Below are positions 49,885-62,861 of a stretch of DNA of 64,000 bases, piece by piece (the first letter of the stretch is position 1; each line of letters starts with the position of its first letter). Origin of the DNA: Polynucleobacter sp. UK-Mo-2m-Kol15 (GTDB lineage: Bacteria > Pseudomonadota > Gammaproteobacteria > Burkholderiales > Burkholderiaceae). The notes below the pieces were generated by a model that had not been told where the DNA came from, did no database searches, and saw nothing but the letters and a program-made list of their open reading frames with translations. The DNA lies in contig NZ_JACVQC010000001.1 of the NCBI RefSeq assembly GCF_018881505.1, forward strand, positions 2,091,927-2,155,926, in the 5' to 3' direction. The translations under genes were made by a program, and so were the position numbers.

Positions 49885-51744
49885 ATGAATCGCTACCCTC
49901 TCTGGAAATACATAGTCATCCTGTTTGCTTTATTAATCGGGGGACTATATTCATTACCTAATTTCTTCGGAGAGGCTCCAGCAGTTCAAGTCTCGTCTGC
50001 CAAACCAACCATCAAGGTTGATTTGGCGACTCAGTCTCGCGTTGAAAAGATTCTGACTGAAGACAATATTAGTAACACCGGTATATTTTTTGAATCTACA
50101 GGCAATGTAGGTTCAATAAAAATTCGTTTTGACAATACCGATATCCAACTTCGTGCTCGCGACTTACTTCAACAGAAATTAAACATCGATCAAAATGATC
50201 CTAATTTCACGGTTGCATTAAACCTGCTCTCCAATACACCAAGCTGGTTAAATGCCTTGAATGCATTGCCGATGCCTCTTGGTCTTGACTTACGTGGCGG
50301 TGTGTACTTCCTGTTACAAGTTGATATGAGGGGTGCAGTTCAAAAGAAGGTCACTTCTTTAGCTACCGATATTCGCAGTCAATTACGTGACAAATCCATT
50401 CGGCAACAAGGTATTGAGCGCGGCCAAGACTCCATCACTTTGACTTTCGGTAGCACTGAAGATGCTGAAAAAGCACGCTCTGTCTTAATGACCAGTCAGC
50501 CTGATCTAACCTGGCAAATCAAGCCTACCGGCTTATCCCCAAAACTAGTGGGTGAATTTAAAGCCACCGCCTTGAAAGAAATTCAAGATAACGCAGTAAA
50601 GCAAAATATCATTACATTGAATAAGCGTGTGAATGAGTTGGCCGTTAAAGAGCCAGTGATTCAACAACAAGGTGCAGAGCGTATTGTTGTTCAGCTACCT
50701 GGTGTTCAAGATACTGCTCGCGCCAAAGATATTATCGGCCGCACTGCCACCCTCGAATCCAGATTAGCAGATCCCATTGTTTCAACTATTGCAGTTGGTG
50801 AGACCCCGCCTCCAGGCATGGATGTATTCCGCTTCGGAGAAAACCGTCAGGGTGTATTCAAAAAATCAGTCATCTTTAGCGGCGATCGCATTACTGATGC
50901 AAGCGCCGGCTTTGATCAAAATCAACGTCCTGCAGTCAACATCTCTTTAGATGCCGCTGGTGGTCGCGTGATGCAAGAAGTGACCCGTGAAAATATTGGT
51001 AAACCGATGGGCATGATCTTGTTTGAAAAAGGTAAAGGTGAGGTTCTCACAATTGCAACGATTCAAGGTGAGTTTGGCTCTAAATTTCAAATTACCGGTC
51101 AACCAACTACTGAGAGTGCCAATGACTTAGCACTCTTATTGCGTGCGGGCTCATTAGCAGCACCAATGGAAATCATTGAAGAGCGTACGATTGGACCAAG
51201 CCTAGGCGCAGAAAATATTGAAAAGGGTTTTAAGTCCCTGATTATTGGCTTTGGAGCAATCTCTATTTTTATGATTGCTTACTACCTCTTATTTGGCACA
51301 TTCTCAGTAATCGCTCTAGCAGTCAACTTACTACTCTTGATTTCTATCTTGTCGATGCTACAAGCTACTTTAACCTTGCCAGGTATTGCCGCGATGGCAT
51401 TGGCGCTAGGTATGGCGATTGACTCCAACGTGTTAATCAATGAACGTATTCGCGAAGAACTACGAAATGGTGCCGCCCCACAAACTGCGATCGCCATTGG
51501 CTTTGATAAAGCTTGGGCAACGATCTTAGATTCAAATGTCACGACCTTAATTGCAGGTCTTGCATTGCTAGCCTTTGGTTCTGGCCCCATTAAGGGATTC
51601 GCGGTAGTGCACTGCCTTGGTATTTTGACTTCCATGTTTTCAGCAGTCTTTTTCTCACGTGGCCTGGTTAACCTCTGGTACGGCAGAGGTAAAAAAGTTC
51701 AAAAACTCGCTATCGGCCAAGTTTGGCGCGCAAAGGAGAAATAA
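49885..51744 (+). CDS. secD: Protein translocase subunit SecD
   Basis: It uses the proton gradient to pull exported proteins across the inner membrane. The 619-residue protein has one N-terminal helix, a large periplasmic P1 domain including GLDLRGGVYFLLQVDM, and five C-terminal helices with the SecD/F signature AMALGMAIDSNVLINERIREE. It continues to secF after 3 bp. Confidence 0.97.
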   Translation: MNRYPLWKYIVILFALLIGGLYSLPNFFGEAPAVQVSSAKPTIKVDLATQSRVEKILTEDNISNTGIFFESTGNVGSIKIRFDNTDIQLRARDLLQQKLNIDQNDPNFTVALNLLSNTPSWLNALNALPMPLGLDLRGGVYFLLQVDMRGAVQKKVTSLATDIRSQLRDKSIRQQGIERGQDSITLTFGSTEDAEKARSVLMTSQPDLTWQIKPTGLSPKLVGEFKATALKEIQDNAVKQNIITLNKRVNELAVKEPVIQQQGAERIVVQLPGVQDTARAKDIIGRTATLESRLADPIVSTIAVGETPPPGMDVFRFGENRQGVFKKSVIFSGDRITDASAGFDQNQRPAVNISLDAAGGRVMQEVTRENIGKPMGMILFEKGKGEVLTIATIQGEFGSKFQITGQPTTESANDLALLLRAGSLAAPMEIIEERTIGPSLGAENIEKGFKSLIIGFGAISIFMIAYYLLFGTFSVIALAVNLLLLISILSMLQATLTLPGIAAMALALGMAIDSNVLINERIREELRNGAAPQTAIAIGFDKAWATILDSNVTTLIAGLALLAFGSGPIKGFAVVHCLGILTSMFSAVFFSRGLVNLWYGRGKKVQKLAIGQVWRAKEK

Positions 51745-51747
51745 GCC

Positions 51748-52718
51748 ATGGAATTTTTCCGAATCAAAAAAGATATTCCGTTTATGCGCCATGCATTGGC
51801 GCTGAATGCAATTTCTTTAATCACCTTTTTAGCGGCTGTATTCTTCCTATGGCAGAACGGCCTGCATCTTTCGATTGAGTTTACCGGCGGCACAGTGATG
51901 GAGGTTTCTTATCCGCAGACAGCGCCTCTGGATTCAATTAGATCGAAGGTTGAAAAGCTTGGCTACGCCGATACCCAAATTCAGAACTTTGGTAGCTCAC
52001 GTGATGTGATGATTCGCCTACCACTTCAAAAAGATGCTGAAGGAAAAATAATTTCTTCAGCAGATCAAAGCGCGTCTGTCATGCAAGCACTGGAACCGAC
52101 CACCTCTGGCCCGAAACTTCAACGCGTCGAGTTTGTTGGTCCACAGGTTGGTCGAGAGCTGGCAATAGATGGATTGATGGCTCTGCTATTTGTGATCATT
52201 GGTATTGTGGTTTACCTTTCTTTCCGTTTTGAGTGGAAATTTGCTGTTGCAGGCATCATCGCGAACTTACATGACATCGTGATTATTCTTGGCTTCTTTG
52301 CCTTCTTCCAATGGGAGTTCTCACTCTCGGTATTAGCTGCGGTATTGGCTGTTTTAGGCTATTCAGTAAATGAGTCTGTGGTGATCTTTGACCGTATTCG
52401 CGAAAACTTCCGCAAGTTCCGCAAGATGGACACTCGCGAGATTATCGATAACGCTATTACCAGCACCATCAGCCGTACCGTGATTACTCACGGTAGCACT
52501 GAGATGATGGTTTTAGCAATGTTGATTTTTGGCGGCCCCACACTCTTTTACTTTGCCTTAGCACTCACCATCGGTATTTTGTTTGGTATTTACTCTTCAG
52601 TATTCGTGGCAGCAGCGCTAGCCATGTGGCTTGGTGTTACTCGAGAGGATTTAGTAAAGGGTGAGCGCAAACCTGAAGACACTACCCGGAGCGATGACCC
52701 AAACTTTGGAGCCCAAGT

Positions 52719-52722
<4 letters not shown>
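51748..52722 (+). CDS. secF: Protein translocase subunit SecF
   Basis: Partner of SecD; 324 residues with six transmembrane helices. The periplasmic part has IEFTGGTVMEVSYP, and the membrane half carries SVNESVVIFDRIRENFRK, the RND-type proton-relay signature. Its stop overlaps the stop of the convergent waaA in a palindromic TTAA (52719-52722). Confidence 0.97.
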
Positions 52723-56186
<3,464 letters not shown>

Positions 56187-56220
56187 ATTGGCAAATTACT
56201 GTTGAACCATTTATGAGCAC

Positions 56221-57339
56221 TTAGGCGGAAATAATTCCACCGCCTAAGCAAATATCTCCGTCATATACAACGGCAGACTGGCCTGGTGTCACTGCCCACT
56301 GAGTCTGTGGAAAAGCCAATGCAAAACTAAGAGGCCCTTCAGTTCCGGTGGTAATGGAACAAGCGGAGTCAGCCTGACGATAGCGAGTTTTAGCGGAATA
56401 CTGTCCCAACACAGGAGTGACGCCAGCAACCCAACTGGCATCAATGGCAGAGAGTTGATTCGCTAGTAGCCAAGGGTGCTCATGCCCTTGGGCAACATAC
56501 AAAGTATTGTTGGCAATATCTTTGCGGGCAACATACCAAGCATCGCCATTGCCATCTTGACTGCCCCCCAAACCGATACCCTTACGCTGCCCTAAGGTAA
56601 AGAAGGCAAGCCCCATATGCTCTCCGACCGTTTTACCCTCAGGGGTTTTAATAGGGCCGGGAGTGCGCGGCAAGTAGCGATTTAAGAATTCACGAAAAGG
56701 GCGTTCGCCAATAAAGCAAATGCCAGTCGAATCTTTTTTACGTGCATTGTGTAAACCAATTTGCTCAGCAATCTTGCGTACTTCCGTCTTTGGAATCTCT
56801 CCAAGTGGGAAAAGAACATTGGCAAGTTGACTTTGAGTTAATCGGTGTAAGAAATAACTTTGATCTTTGCTGGCGTCTAAGGCCTTTAAAAGCTGGACTT
56901 TACCACCCTCATGGCGAACCCGCGCATAGTGGCCGGTTGCAATAGCATCGGCACCTAAGCTCATCGCGTGATCTAAAAAAGCCTTGAACTTAATTTCTGC
57001 ATTGCACAAAACATCGGGGTTTGGTGTTCTGCCAGCAGCATATTCCCGTAAAAACTCCGCAAAGACCCGCTCACGGTATTCAGCGGCAAAATTGACTGCC
57101 TCAACATCAATTCCAATTAGATCCGCCACTGACACCACATCTAACCAATCCTGACGTGCAGAGCAATACTCATCACTGTCATCATCTTCCCAGTTTTTCA
57201 TGAAAAGGCCTATAACTTCATAACCCTGTTGCTTGAGCATCCAAGCCGCAACCGATGAATCTACGCCTCCAGACATCCCAATAACGACTTTATGACGTTT
57301 TGAGGCAGGGATTGCGGAAGAATTGAACGGGATCATCAA
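56221..57339 (-). CDS. mnmA: tRNA-specific 2-thiouridylase MnmA
   Basis: It thiolates U34 of Lys, Glu and Gln tRNAs, using sulfur relayed by the Tus proteins or a direct cysteine desulfurase. The 372-residue protein has the PP-loop [16 protein letters not shown], the first catalytic cysteine in [20 protein letters not shown], and the second cysteine in [17 protein letters not shown]. It diverges from pntAA across 173 bp. Confidence 0.96.
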   Translation of the reverse strand: MMIPFNSSAIPASKRHKVVIGMSGGVDSSVAAWMLKQQGYEVIGLFMKNWEDDDSDEYCSARQDWLDVVSVADLIGIDVEAVNFAAEYRERVFAEFLREYAAGRTPNPDVLCNAEIKFKAFLDHAMSLGADAIATGHYARVRHEGGKVQLLKALDASKDQSYFLHRLTQSQLANVLFPLGEIPKTEVRKIAEQIGLHNARKKDSTGICFIGERPFREFLNRYLPRTPGPIKTPEGKTVGEHMGLAFFTLGQRKGIGLGGSQDGNGDAWYVARKDIANNTLYVAQGHEHPWLLANQLSAIDASWVAGVTPVLGQYSAKTRYRQADSACSITTGTEGPLSFALAFPQTQWAVTPGQSAVVYDGDICLGGGIISA

Positions 57340-57440
57340 AAAATGCGAAAATTCGATATAAGCTGAAAAACCCCATTGTAGAAGTCTTCCTTCAAACTTA
57401 CCAAGATTGGAAGGAAACCTTAAGGAATGGTGATCAGGGG

Positions 57441-57473
57441 TAATTAATAGGCAGCCTCATGCCTAATTAATTA
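57441..57473. repeat. Imperfect AT-rich inverted repeat upstream of pntAA
   Basis: TAATTAATAGGC and GCCTAATTAATTA (one-base bulge) are separated by eight bases. A second inverted repeat (TTCCTTCAA ... TTGGAAGGAA, 57387-57416) lies just before it. Both are in the shared mnmA/pntAA promoter region and may be operators or part of a terminator; neither role is proven. Confidence 0.5.
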
Positions 57474-57512
57474 AAATAGATTTTTTGAAAAATTTGCATT
57501 TGGAGACATGCC

Positions 57513-58643
57513 ATGCGCATAGGAGTACCGCTGGAAATCAGACCCGGGGAAACTCGTGTTGCCGCCACACCGGAAACCGTTAAGAAGCTGATTGGTCAAG
57601 GCCATACAGTCGTTATTCAAAAAGATGCGGGCCTTACAGCTAGCCAGCCAGATTCGGCTTATGAAGCTGTTGGCGCGACTATCGGTAGCGCTACCGATGC
57701 CCTTGGAGCAGAAATTGTTCTCAAGGTGCGTGCGCCTGAGGCTGCAGAGCTCAAACAAATTCAATCTGGCAGCGTGCTCCTTGGCATGCTCGATCCATTT
57801 GATAACGACAATATTGCAGCCATGGCTGCGCAAGGTGTTACTGCGTTTTCATTAGAGGCTGCACCACGCACTACTCGCGCCCAAAGCATGGACGTCTTGT
57901 CTTCACAAGCCAATATTGCAGGCTACAAAGCAGTGATGGTTGCTGCAAATGAATACCAACGCTTCATGCCAATGCTCATGACTGCGGCTGGTACTGTTAA
58001 AGCTGCACGCGTACTAATTTTAGGTGCCGGTGTTGCTGGCCTCCAAGCGATTGCAACTGCAAAGCGTTTAGGCGCAGTTATCGAAGCGTCTGATGTTCGC
58101 CCTGCGGCCAAAGAGCAAATTGAATCTCTTGGCGCTAAGTTTGTTGATGTTCCTTACGAAACTGATGAAGAGCGTGAAATTGCTCAAGGTGTTGGTGGCT
58201 ATGCCCGTCCAATGCCAGAAGCCTGGATGAAGCGTCAAGCTGCCCTTGTTGCAGAACGCGCTCAACAAGCAGATATTGTAATTACCACTGCCTTGATTCC
58301 AGGTCGCAAACCCCCAGTCTTGTTACACAGCGATACTGTTGCGAATATGAAGCCTGGCTCTATCGTGATCGACTTAGCTGCTGGTCGCGGGGATAACGGT
58401 TCAGGTAACTGCCCACTGACAGAAGCAGACAAGATCGTTATGAAAAATGGTGTAAAAATTATTGGTTACACCAACCTCGCCAGCATGGTAGCTGCAGATG
58501 CTTCTGCCTTGTATGCGCGCAACTTGCTCGACTTTATGAAGCTAATCGTTGACTCAGAGGCGAAGTTAGTCATCCCAACGGATGACGACATCGTTACTGC
58601 TTGTCTCATGTGTCGCGACGGCCAAGCCGTCCGTAAAAACTAA
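57513..58643 (+). CDS. pntAA: NAD(P) transhydrogenase subunit alpha, part 1 (PntAA)
   Basis: Soluble NAD(H)-binding domain I of the proton-translocating transhydrogenase, which makes NADPH at the expense of the proton gradient. The 376-residue protein begins MRIGVPLEIRPGETRVAATPETVKKL and has the Rossmann motif VLILGAGVAGLQAIATAKRLGA. In split-alpha species domain I and the first membrane part are separate genes, as here. GGAG lies nine bases before the ATG; pntAB follows 24 bp after the stop. Confidence 0.96.
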   Translation: MRIGVPLEIRPGETRVAATPETVKKLIGQGHTVVIQKDAGLTASQPDSAYEAVGATIGSATDALGAEIVLKVRAPEAAELKQIQSGSVLLGMLDPFDNDNIAAMAAQGVTAFSLEAAPRTTRAQSMDVLSSQANIAGYKAVMVAANEYQRFMPMLMTAAGTVKAARVLILGAGVAGLQAIATAKRLGAVIEASDVRPAAKEQIESLGAKFVDVPYETDEEREIAQGVGGYARPMPEAWMKRQAALVAERAQQADIVITTALIPGRKPPVLLHSDTVANMKPGSIVIDLAAGRGDNGSGNCPLTEADKIVMKNGVKIIGYTNLASMVAADASALYARNLLDFMKLIVDSEAKLVIPTDDDIVTACLMCRDGQAVRKN

Positions 58644-58667
58644 TAAAGAACATTCGAAGGAAATATC

Positions 58668-59006
58668 ATGGATCTCGCTGCTTTTCAAAGCATCCTTACA
58701 GTCCAAAACATCACTGTGTTTGTACTGGCTATTTTTGTTGGCTACCACGTAGTTTGGAACGTTACTCCTGCACTACACACCCCACTGATGGCTGTTACTA
58801 ATGCTATTTCAGGAATCATTATTGTTGGCGCACTACTTCAAACTGAAGTGATTGGTGGTGATGAGATTACCCTCACCAGCATCATTGGTGCGGTGGCAGT
58901 CTTCTTAGCCTCAATCAATATTTTTGGTGGCTTTATGGTCACCCGCCGCATGCTTGAAATGTTCAAGAAAAAAGCCCCCAAGGCTGATGCAGCTGGCACT
59001 AAATAA
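58668..59006 (+). CDS. pntAB: NAD(P) transhydrogenase subunit alpha, part 2 (PntAB)
   Basis: A 112-residue membrane protein with about three transmembrane helices, the first part of membrane domain [36 protein letters not shown] is the family hallmark. It ends with a basic, cytoplasmic tail (KKKAPKADA). AAGGAA lies nine bases before the ATG. It sits between pntAA and pntB, as expected for the split enzyme. Confidence 0.96.
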   Translation: MDLAAFQSILTVQNITVFVLAIFVGYHVVWNVTPALHTPLMAVTNAISGIIIVGALLQTEVIGGDEITLTSIIGAVAVFLASINIFGGFMVTRRMLEMFKKKAPKADAAGTK

Positions 59007-59038
59007 AACTAGAACAAGATCTTATAGAGACCACAATA

Positions 59039-60406
59039 ATGTCAAACATAACCGCGATTTCCTACCTTATTTCATCGGTGCTCTTCATCCTCGCATTGCG
59101 TGGATTGTCTTCACCAACAACCTCACGCCAAGGTAATACCTTTGGCATGGTCGGCATGTTGCTTGCCGTCATTACTACTTTCATGATTCCTGACTTTAAG
59201 CCAGTGTTCTCATTGATTATCGGCGCCATTGTTGCCGGTGCTGTAATTGGAATTCTTGCAGCAAAACGTGTACAGATGACCAAGATGCCCGAGCTTGTAG
59301 CTCTTATGCACTCGTTTGTAGGTTTATCAGCTGTATTAATCGCCATTGCAGCGGTATTTAATCCAGCACAAAACCATACTGGTGTACAAAAGATTGAACT
59401 CTTTATTGGGGCATTTATCGGCGCAATTACCTTTACAGCCTCCGTCATCGCTTTCGGAAAACTTTCTGGCAAGGTTAGCGGCAAGCCGGTGACATTTGCT
59501 GGCCAACACTTACTCAATCTGATCCTAGCAATCGGCATGGTTGCTGGCGGCGTCATGTACTTTATGACTGGCAGTCACGAGGCATTCTTGGTGATGTGCG
59601 CGATTGCTTTGGTATTGGGTGTGACCTTAATTATCCCAATCGGCGGCGCAGATATGCCCGTGGTTGTATCGATGCTCAACAGCTACTCTGGTTGGGCAGC
59701 CGCTGGTATTGGCTTTACCTTGAACAATCCTGTGTTAATTATTGCTGGCGCTTGCGTAGGCTCTTCTGGTGCAATTCTGTCTTACATCATGTGTAAGGCT
59801 ATGAACCGCTCTATTTTGGCAGTCTTACTTGGCGGCTTCGGTGCCGAGGCTTCTGCTGGCGGCACTGATGATGGTGGTCCAAAGAATTACAAAACTGGCT
59901 CTCCAGAAGATGCGGCCTTCCTCATGGAAAATGCTGACACTGTGGTGATTGTTCCTGGTTATGGCTTGGCCGTAGCACGAGCTCAACACGCGCTAAAAGA
60001 ATTGACAGAGAAGTTGACCCATCATGGTGTGACAGTAAAGTATGCGATTCACCCAGTTGCAGGTCGTATGCCTGGCCACATGAATGTGCTCTTGGCCGAA
60101 GCTGAAGTTCCATACGATCAAGTGTTCGAAATGGAAGATATTAATAGTGACTTTGGTCAAGCAGATGTAGTCTTAGTCCTTGGCGCAAATGACGTGGTCA
60201 ACCCTGCTGCTCGCACTCCAGGCAGCCCAATCTTTGGCATGCCAATTTTAGAAGCATATAAGGCCAAAACAATTATTGTCAACAAACGCTCCATGGCCGC
60301 CGGTTATGCTGGTCTGGATAACGAACTCTTCTATATGGATAAAACCATGATGGTCTTCGGTGATGCAAAGAAGGTCGTGGAAGATATGGTGAAATCGGTA
60401 TCCTAA
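59039..60406 (+). CDS. pntB: NAD(P) transhydrogenase subunit beta
   Basis: It completes membrane domain II and carries the NADP(H)-binding domain III. The 455-residue protein has about nine transmembrane helices up to residue ~260, then VVIVPGYGLAVARAQHALKEL and HPVAGRMPGHMNVLLAEA, and ends KKVVEDMVKSVS. The last 29 codons recur at 62874-62960 with 13 mismatches in 87 nt by hand alignment. The gene is complete, but its downstream flank is not the expected terminator. Confidence 0.96.
   Translation: MSNITAISYLISSVLFILALRGLSSPTTSRQGNTFGMVGMLLAVITTFMIPDFKPVFSLIIGAIVAGAVIGILAAKRVQMTKMPELVALMHSFVGLSAVLIAIAAVFNPAQNHTGVQKIELFIGAFIGAITFTASVIAFGKLSGKVSGKPVTFAGQHLLNLILAIGMVAGGVMYFMTGSHEAFLVMCAIALVLGVTLIIPIGGADMPVVVSMLNSYSGWAAAGIGFTLNNPVLIIAGACVGSSGAILSYIMCKAMNRSILAVLLGGFGAEASAGGTDDGGPKNYKTGSPEDAAFLMENADTVVIVPGYGLAVARAQHALKELTEKLTHHGVTVKYAIHPVAGRMPGHMNVLLAEAEVPYDQVFEMEDINSDFGQADVVLVLGANDVVNPAARTPGSPIFGMPILEAYKAKTIIVNKRSMAAGYAGLDNELFYMDKTMMVFGDAKKVVEDMVKSVS
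60308..60406 (+). repeat. Left att-like repeat: 3' end of pntB
   Basis: The terminal 99 bp of pntB align without gaps to 62862-62960 (17 mismatches by my hand count). At the protein level the last 28 residues differ at only two positions. This copy is coding; the other is a fragment. Confidence 0.8.
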
Positions 60407-60415
60407 ATAGTGTTG

Positions 60416-60432
60416 GCCTTACTAGGTAAGGC
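60416..60432 (+). other. Short stem-loop after pntB
   Basis: A seven-base perfect stem GCCTTAC/GTAAGGC with loop TAG lies 9 bp after the pntB stop but has no T-tract. It could be a recombinase-related arm or a weak transcript end. Confidence 0.45.
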
Positions 60433-60487
60433 TTAGAGGCGGAGAAGGATGTGCAAGGCTCAAATCTGCCCCACTGAGGGGTAGAAC

Positions 60488-60660
60488 ATGGCAACATTTA
60501 GAAATAGGCACGGGAAATGGTAAGCCCGTGTTCACCGCAAAGGGCGGCAGCCCGTCACTAAGTCGTTCTAATCCAAACAAGATGCAGAGAAGTGGACTAG
60601 GCAGCTTGATTCTGAAATGGATAAGGGTGGTTACACCAATCTAGTGCTGGCAGAGGGCAG
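60488..60660 (+). pseudogene. Tyrosine-recombinase (phage-type integrase) N-terminal remnant
   Basis: Reading from ATG 60488 gives MATFRNRHGKW-stop-ARVHRKGRQPVTKSF-stop-SKQDAEKWTRQLDSEMDKGGYTNLVLAE, which has the arrangement of the arm-binding N-terminal domain of site-specific integrases. The stops are both TAA (60521-60523 and 60569-60571), each at a place where related proteins carry Gln, consistent with CAA to TAA changes. Similarity ends near 60660; the frame runs open to 60751 without recognisable content and the catalytic domain (R-H-R-Y) is gone. The gap 60661-60835 shows nothing further. Confidence 0.8.
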
Positions 60661-60835
60661 TGCAAAGAGTGCGATGTTTCGACACTTAACGGATATTGGG
60701 AACCATGGCAATATGTTCTATAGACAAATCAAGACATGGGGCCGACCCTAAACAATTAGCACTTGCGATAATCAAAACGCAGTCAAGTAAATAACATGTA
60801 AAACTAGGCGGTATCTGATACTCATACCGAAAAAC

Positions 60836-62485
60836 TTAAAAATGATTTAAATCGAAATTGACTTTACCTAAAACACTGCCCCAGTCACCAATAGAAGGCT
60901 GTCTATATAACTTTATTGACGGGTACCAAGGACTATCAACTCTATCTAACAGCCATCGCCAATCAGGTACATAAGACAAAAGAATCCACGTCTCCTTGCC
61001 CAAAGCCCCACTTAAATGAGGAATGCTTGTGCAGGTGCTAACAACTAAATCAACATTTTCAATCAGAGCCGCTGTATCTGAAAAATCTCTCAATTCATTC
61101 CCAAAAAATCTAATATTTTTATAATTTTCAAAAAATTCTTTGTCGCAATCTTTTATTTCTTTTTGTAAGCAGATATATTCAAATTCTCCTAAAGGAAGTG
61201 CCTGAACAAAATCCATAAGTAACAAGCTTCTTTTGTGGTCATCCTTAAATTCAGACATACTGCTCCAAGCTATGCCAACTCGCTTTTTCTTTTTTTCCCC
61301 TAACTTGAGCCGCCACTTATCCACCTTAGATGGATTGGAGATTAAATAAGGCACATCCGCTGGAATTGTAAAAATATTTACATTAAGAGCCAAAGGAAGA
61401 CTCAAAAGAGGGCACTGATAATCAAAAAGTGGCAACTCTTGACCCTTAATGACCAATTGTGAGACTCCTTCTAAATTTTCCATCAAACTAGCAAGTGGCT
61501 TTGGAGTCTCCAAAATGACTTTGGCGCCCAAATCAGAAACCAATTTAACGTATCTGCAAAATTGAATGAAATCGCCTAGCCCTTGCTCCCCATAAATTAG
61601 GATTGTTTTACCTTGAAGCGATTCAACCCCAAGCCAAGTGGGCTTATCAAAGTAACGTTTTCCTGCAATTTTGCTGACTTCATCCAAATCCCATCTACTC
61701 TCGTATAGTGGCAAACCTTTTTCAAAATTACCCAGCAATAGCAGAGATAAGCTTTTGTTCCAAGATGTCTCGTGATAATCAGGCTTCAGACTAAGCGCCT
61801 TATCATAGTGAGCTATGGCCTCGTCATGCCGTTTAAGTTCACTTAATGTAATACCTTTATTAGTCCAAGCCTTCGCATAGTCAGGTTTAAGACTTAGCGC
61901 TTTATCGTGGTGAATAATTGCCTCATCAAACCGTTTAAGTTCGTGCAGGGTGAGCGCTTTATTGGACCAAGCCTTATAGTCATCAGGATTAAGGTAAAGC
62001 GCCTTATCCAAGTTGGTAATGGCCTCGTCATAACGCTTCAGCTTATATAATGAATTGCCTTTATTAGACCAAGCTTGAGCGTAATTAGATTCAAGACTTA
62101 AGGCTATATCGAAATAGGAAATAGCCTCATCAAAACGTTTAAGCTCATGGAGAGCGCTCGCACAATTAACTAATGAAGCAATATCTTTTGGAGATATTGC
62201 AAGTGCTTCGTAAAAATTTTCATAAGCACTTTCATAGTTGCTTTGCATGCTGTAAAGACATCCTAAATTGTATGGAATTTGGGCATCATTTTTGATGTAT
62301 GTCTTTAAGCACTCAAATATTACTAATGCGTTTTTAACCCCTCCATTCTCTGCAAAATGAGTCGCTACTTCAAAAATAGCATTGGCAGCATTAATATCCT
62401 TTTGAAGAGCTACCCTTAGCATTGAATTGGCACTCTCAAAATTTTCAGCCTGAAAGGCTTGTATGGCTATTTGAAGAGGGTTCAT
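60836..62485 (-). CDS. TPR protein with C-terminal glycosyltransferase-like domain
   Basis: A 549-residue protein, the only intact cargo gene of the island. Residues ~1-240 are TPR helices, four of them regular 34-residue units (~104-239). Residues ~255-549 match the GT-B-like domain often joined to TPRs in such proteins: YESRWDLDE, IYGEQGLGDFIQFCRYV, VGIAWSSMSEFKDDHKRS, DLVVSTCTSIPHLSGALGKETWILL and PDWRWLLDRVDSPWYPSIKLYRQ. Related proteins are thought to glycosylate surface or flagellar components; the target here is unknown. It is more AT-rich than its neighbours. No flagellar or O-antigen gene is adjacent. Confidence 0.85.
   Translation of the reverse strand: MNPLQIAIQAFQAENFESANSMLRVALQKDINAANAIFEVATHFAENGGVKNALVIFECLKTYIKNDAQIPYNLGCLYSMQSNYESAYENFYEALAISPKDIASLVNCASALHELKRFDEAISYFDIALSLESNYAQAWSNKGNSLYKLKRYDEAITNLDKALYLNPDDYKAWSNKALTLHELKRFDEAIIHHDKALSLKPDYAKAWTNKGITLSELKRHDEAIAHYDKALSLKPDYHETSWNKSLSLLLLGNFEKGLPLYESRWDLDEVSKIAGKRYFDKPTWLGVESLQGKTILIYGEQGLGDFIQFCRYVKLVSDLGAKVILETPKPLASLMENLEGVSQLVIKGQELPLFDYQCPLLSLPLALNVNIFTIPADVPYLISNPSKVDKWRLKLGEKKKKRVGIAWSSMSEFKDDHKRSLLLMDFVQALPLGEFEYICLQKEIKDCDKEFFENYKNIRFFGNELRDFSDTAALIENVDLVVSTCTSIPHLSGALGKETWILLSYVPDWRWLLDRVDSPWYPSIKLYRQPSIGDWGSVLGKVNFDLNHF
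61769..62176 (-). repeat. Four tandem 102-bp TPR-coding units
   Basis: Four 34-codon units share LKR(F/Y/H)DEAI and LDKAL/YDKAL(SL)KPDY cores. Units 2-4 also share AW(S/T)NK. The three distal units are the most alike, which fits recent tandem expansion. Confidence 0.8.
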
Positions 62486-62861
62486 AGCCGGCTATTTTAT
62501 TATCAAAGCTCTTAAATGAACATTAATTTACAAAATAACTGGTCAGCCGCACAAAACAGTTTACGAAGGTAGATAGATGGGACCATTTTTTAAAAAATGG
62601 GGAGTGGGGGTATGGTGGGGGTCGGTTTCTAGAAAATCAAAAAGGGGTGCCCCTCTTTTATTGAAATGCGCCCTACTTTGCCGCCATGAACATCAAATTG
62701 CGCTTAGCTAATATGTTGATGGATTTGACCTTATATAACTCCTGCGCCATTCTTTTTTCAGGCCCAAATTTGGCCCGCTGAAGTTAATTTTATAATTTTT
62801 TTTACCTGACAGAATTTAGTTTTTCTTACTATTTTTAACGCTGCGCTAAGTCTCTATTTTT
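62486..62861. other. Noncoding AT-rich region upstream of the TPR gene
   Basis: No supported gene. Visible structures are an 18-bp perfect palindrome (62583-62600, CCAT6A6TGG), G-rich runs at 62600-62625, and a compact hairpin AGGGG/CCCCT at 62643-62654 followed by T on the minus strand. That hairpin lies 18 bp after the stop of a 25-codon minus-strand frame (62673-62750) that may be a remnant. Confidence 0.5.

Noticed and set aside
51127..51135. TTAGCACTC, half of a CIRCE operator
   Set aside because: It lies inside secD and the second half (GAGTGCTAA after nine bases) is absent.
60661..60751. Continuation of the integrase frame
   Set aside because: Open to a TAA at 60749 but without integrase-like residues; probably unrelated sequence joined after a deletion.
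62686..62781. 31-codon plus-strand frame in the island
   Set aside because: No ribosome binding site or recognisable motif; it overlaps a more coding-like minus-strand frame.
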